From the NCBI GenBank assembly GCA_946811695.1, contig OX328126.1:1824771-1888770 (forward strand): a stretch of 64,000 nt of DNA. The letters run 5' to 3'. Shown one piece after another: positions 60,520 through 64,000 of the stretch; the stretch's first letter is position 1, and each line of letters starts with the position of its first letter. Position numbers and translations under genes: made by a program. Below the pieces are notes generated by a model that worked only from the letters and a program-made list of their open reading frames with translations, had not been told where the DNA came from and did no database searches. This DNA comes from Gonocerus acuteangulatus. Lineage: Eukaryota; Arthropoda; Insecta; Hemiptera; Coreidae.

Positions 60520-60643
60520 GTTTAGGAGAGAAAAGGAGCTTTATATTGTTTTTGATGTTGACGACTTAGAGAATGATATAGTAAAGCTGAGACGACTTTG
60601 CTGGTCCGGTCATATCGCTCGGATGGGTGACCGCCAAATCTAA
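60520..60643 (+). pseudogene. C-terminal fragment of a non-LTR retrotransposon ORF2
   Basis: The frame reads VKLRRLCWSGHIARMGDRQI then a stop at 60641. RRLxWxGHxARM is the conserved C-terminal block of reverse transcriptases in several non-LTR families. Only about 40 codons remain, and reverse transcriptase motifs are absent. The open frame continues upstream without a stop into the last 12 residues of the final 69-bp monomer, so the satellite may have grown from the edge of this coding fragment. Confidence 0.75.
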
Positions 60644-61065
60644 GGAATTGAGGAGTTACAACCAACAAGGGTATATAAATCCTAGTGATATAACCACAGC
60701 AACATATCTTAAGAAAAATATTTCATTTCTCAAAATAAAAATCCTAGCTCAATTAACCTTCAACTAGGGATGTGGTTGTACACCGCAATCAAAAAAACGC
60801 AAACAACGAAAATAATTTTCTAAAATTCGTATCTATTTTATTGTATCACTTTTGTAAACCCATTACCTATATTATATCACTTTTGTAAACCCATTAACTA
60901 TATTATATGACTTTTGTAAACCCATTACCTGTATTATATAAGCAAATAATTAATTAAAATCTTCAAATGTGGTATCTTCTTGAATAATAGAATTGTAATA
61001 ATTCTTCTTAATTTTGTTTTTATACAATAATCAAAGATATGACTGTTTTATATTATATAATACTA
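60644..61065. other. AT-rich intergenic DNA
   Basis: Non-coding apart from the 31-bp tandem repeat at 60846-60940. Confidence 0.5.
60846..60940 (+). repeat. 31-bp minisatellite, 3 copies
   Basis: CTTTTGTAAACCCATTA recurs at 31-bp intervals (units at 60846, 60877 and 60908) with three substitutions. Confidence 0.9.
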
Positions 61066-61210
61066 GCTGAATTCCCCTGCTTCGTCACAGCATATAGGTA
61101 GTTATTTTATTGCGTTAAATAATGTATCAGCAAAATTAACACTACTATATAATTTTGTGTAGTTTATTATAGCACGGTCCCAGTCATACTATATGTTATT
61201 CATCAATTGA
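61066..61210 (-). mobile_element. End of the interspersed element also seen at 40150-40286
   Basis: The minus strand reads ACCGTGCTATAATAAACT, TTATTTAACGCAATAAAAT and GACGAAGCAGGGGAATTC, then CAGCTAGTAT, parallel to the right end of the plus-strand element finishing at 40286. Confidence 0.75.
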
Positions 61211-61572
61211 TAAATAATCAAAGTATAATCTTTCTTGACACTGGGGCGTAGGGTGGCCCTTATTTTTCAACTTTCTAAAAGTGTATCTCACCCCCCCCCC
61301 CATCTTGTTCCAATCAACAAAATAACGATTTGTGCAAAATTTTAGCTAAATCGAACTCCGAGGCGAACAGCAATGACCTTGAAATATAGACTTTTTCGTC
61401 CGAAAGTAATTTATTCAGATAATTTTTTTTTTAAAGTTATTTTATTTTGTAATCACTTTTGAGCAGTTATGCACTAGTAATGGAAACAAAATTAGTCGTG
61501 TTCTTGTTAATGTTGGATAAAAAGATAAACAAACAAGTCTGTTCCTGCTTCCTGAAAACGCACTCGTTTGTA
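61211..61572. other. Intergenic DNA before the last satellite
   Basis: It contains a C run near 61290 and a T run near 61424. No gene recognised. Confidence 0.4.
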
Positions 61573-64000
61573 CGGGAAGAAAGGAGTATCGTTGCGTGTA
61601 CCAGGAGCTGTAAGTCATGCTAGGTGGATGGCAAAGGCACGGGAAGAAAGGAGTATCGTTTCGTGTACCAGGAGCTGTAAGTCATGCTAGGTGGATGGCA
61701 AAGGCACGGGAAGAAAGGAGTATCGTTTCGTGTACCAGGAGCTGTAAGTCATGCTAGGTGGATGGCAAAGGCACGGGAAGAAAGGAGTATCGTTTCGTGT
61801 ACCAGGAGCTGTAAGTCATGCTAGGTGGATGGCAAAGGCACGGGAAGATAGGAGTATCGTTTCGTGTACCAGGAGCTGTAAGTCATGCTAGGTGGATGGC
61901 AAAGGGACGGGAAGAAAGGAGTATCGTTTCGTGTACCAGGAGCTGTAAGTCATGCTAGGTGGATGGCAAAGGCTCGGGAAGAAAGGAGTATCGTTTCGTG
62001 TACCAGGAGCTGTAAGTCATGCTAGGTGGATGGCAAAGGCACGGGAAGAAAGGAGCTTCGTTTCGTGTACCAGGAGCTGTAAGTCATGCTAGGTGGATGG
62101 CAAAGGCTCGGGAAGAAAGGAGTATCGTTTCGTGTACCAGGAGCTGTAAGTCATGCTAGGTGGATGGCAAAGGCACGGGAAGAAAGGAGCTTCGTTTCGT
62201 GTACCAGGAGCTGTAAGTCATGCTAGGTGGATGGCAAAGGCACGGGAAGAAAGGAGTATCGTTTCGTGTACCAGGAGCTGTAAGTCATGCTAGGTGGATG
62301 GCAAAGGCACGGGAAGAAAGGAGCTTCGTTTCGTGTACCAGGAGCTGTAAGTCATGCTAGGTGGATGGCAAAGGCACGGGAAGAAAGGAGCTTCGTTTCG
62401 TGTACCAGGAGCTGTAAGTCATGCTAGGTGGATGGCAAAGGCACGGGAAGAAAGGAGCTTCGTTTCGTGTACCAGGAGCTGTAAGTCATGCTAGGTGGAT
62501 GGCAAAGGCACGGGAAGAAAGGAGCTTCGTTTCGTGTACCAGGAGCTGTAAGTCATGCTAGGTGGATGGCAAAGGCACGGGAAGAAAGGAGCTTCGTTTC
62601 GTGTACCAGGAGCTGTAAGTCATGCTAGGTGGATGGCAAAGGCACGGGAAGAAAGGAGTATCGTTTCGTGTACCAGGAGCTGTAAGTCATGCTAGGTGGA
62701 TGGCAAAGGCACGGGAAGAAAGGAGCTTCGTTTCGTGTACCAGGAGCTGTAAGTCATGCTAGGTGGATGGCAAAGGCACGGGAAGAAAGGAGTATCGTTT
62801 CGTGTACCAGGAGCTGTAAGTCATGCTAGGTAGAAGGCAAAGGCAAGGGAAGAAAGGAGTATCGTTTCGTGTACCAGGAGCTGTAAGTCATGCTAGGTGG
62901 ATGGCAAAGGCACGGGAAGAAAGGAGCTTCGTTTCGTGTACCAGGAGCTGTAAGTCATGCTAGGTGGATGGCAAAGGCACGGGAAGAAAGGAGTATCGTT
63001 TCGTGTACCAGGAGCTGTAAGTCATGCTAGGTGGATGGCAAAGGCACGGGAAGAAAGGAGCTTCGTTTCGTGTACCAGGAGCTGTAAGTCATGCTAGGTG
63101 GATGGCAAAGGCACGGGAAGAAAGGAGTATCGTTTCGTGTACCAGGAGCTGTAAGTCATGCTAGGTAGAAGGCAAAGGCAAGGGAAGAAAGGAGTATCGT
63201 TTCGTGTACCAGGAGCTGTAAGTCATGCTAGGTGGATGGCAAAGGCACGGGAAGAAAGGAGCTTCGTTTCGTGTACCAGGAGCTGTAAGTCATGCTAGGT
63301 GGATGGCAAAGGCACGGGAAGAAAGGAGTATCGTTTCGTGTACCAGGAGCTGTAAGTCATGCTAGGTGGATGGCAAAGGCACGGGAAGAAAGGAGCATCG
63401 TTTCGTGTACCAGGAGCTGTAAGTCATGCTAGGTGGATGGCAAAGGCACGGGAAGAAAGGAGTATCGTTTCGTGTACCAGGAGCTGTAAGTCATGCTAGG
63501 TGGATGGCAAAGGCACGGGAAGAAAGGAGCTTCGTTTCGTGTACCAGGAGCTGTAAGTCATGCTAGGTGGATGGCAAAGGCACGGGAAGAAAGGAGTATC
63601 GTTTCGTGTACCAGGAGCTGTAAGTCATGCTAGGTGGATGGCAAAGGCACGGGAAGAAAGGAGCTTCGTTTCGTGTACCAGGAGCTGTAAGTCATGCTAG
63701 GTGGATGGCAAAGGCACGGGAAGAAAGGAGCTTCGTTTCGTGTACCAGGAGCTGTAAGTCATGCTAGGTGGATGGCAAAGGCACGGGAAGAAAGGAGCTT
63801 CGTTTCGTGTACCAGGAGCTGTAAGTCATGCTAGGTGGATGGCAAAGGCACGGGAAGAAAGGAGTATCGTTTCGTGTACCAGGAGCTGTAAGTCATGCTA
63901 GGTGGATGGCAAAGGCACGGGAAGAAAGGAGCTTCGTTTCGTGTACCAGGAGCTGTAAGTCATGCTAGGTGGATGGCAAAGGCACGGGAAGAAAGGAGCT
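61573..64000. repeat. 67-bp satellite array, 36 monomers, open at the right edge
   Basis: CGGGAAGAAAGGAG recurs every 67 bp from 61573. Thirty-six full monomers and 16 bases of the next reach the window end. Two main forms differ by GTATCG/GCTTCG. The first seven are all GTATCG and later ones mix. A five-monomer (335-bp) unit occurs twice (62779-63113 and 63114-63448), marked by GGTAGAAGG. Every monomer contains CTGTAAGTC. Confidence 0.98.

Noticed and set aside
58864..64000. CENP-B-box-like motifs in the satellites (for example TTCGAGATATAGAG)
   Set aside because: Only the TTCGnnnnA half matches; the CGGG half is missing in all four satellites.

Overview
The window is nuclear DNA of a eukaryote, most likely an arthropod and probably an insect; the species cannot be fixed from sequence alone. 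The evidence is long satellite arrays, many (TA)n tracts, a tRNA-headed SINE, decayed non-LTR retrotransposon pieces, and a zinc-finger/transposase-like gene of a family I recognise from insects and spiders. I see no intact host gene, rRNA, functional tRNA or CRISPR array. About 63% of the window is four unrelated satellite arrays.

Layout. 1-27550: a 130-bp satellite of 213 monomers, entering from the left, with nested higher-order repeats and a roughly 10-kb block present twice. 27551-47778: AT-rich mosaic DNA with a 1.6-kb fold-back element, three copies (A, B, C) of a roughly 1.1-kb G/C-run-bearing element, a SINE, a fragment of a LINE RNase H region with an internal 78-bp expansion, a fold-back repeat near 40.4-41.0 kb, several minisatellites (31, 39, 47, 60, 63, 72, 78 and 80 bp occur in the window), a 2.46-kb DNA transposon, and a perfect 79-bp inverted repeat. 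47779-56245: a satellite of 75/74-bp monomers, 113 copies. 56246-58863: AT-rich DNA with a 31-copy 15-bp minisatellite and SINE/TE fragments. 58864-60519: a 69-bp satellite, exactly 24 copies, ending against a LINE C-terminal fragment. 61573-64000: a 67-bp satellite leaving the window on the right.

The most gene-like content is at 42763-45224. It is a complete DNA transposon with roughly 100-bp inverted termini starting CACAGGTCTAC, a TTA target duplication and one broken minus-strand gene. Because the gene lies exactly between these termini, the gene family, which I know only as uncharacterised arthropod proteins, is probably a transposase family.

The window is best read as a record of repeat birth and turnover. 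Minisatellites arise inside a SINE and inside a LINE coding region. One 15-bp minisatellite sits beside its own one-copy ancestor state. Deletions between short matches recur, and unequal exchange has left higher-order structure in every large array. Open frames inside the arrays follow from monomer lengths divisible by three and are not treated as genes.
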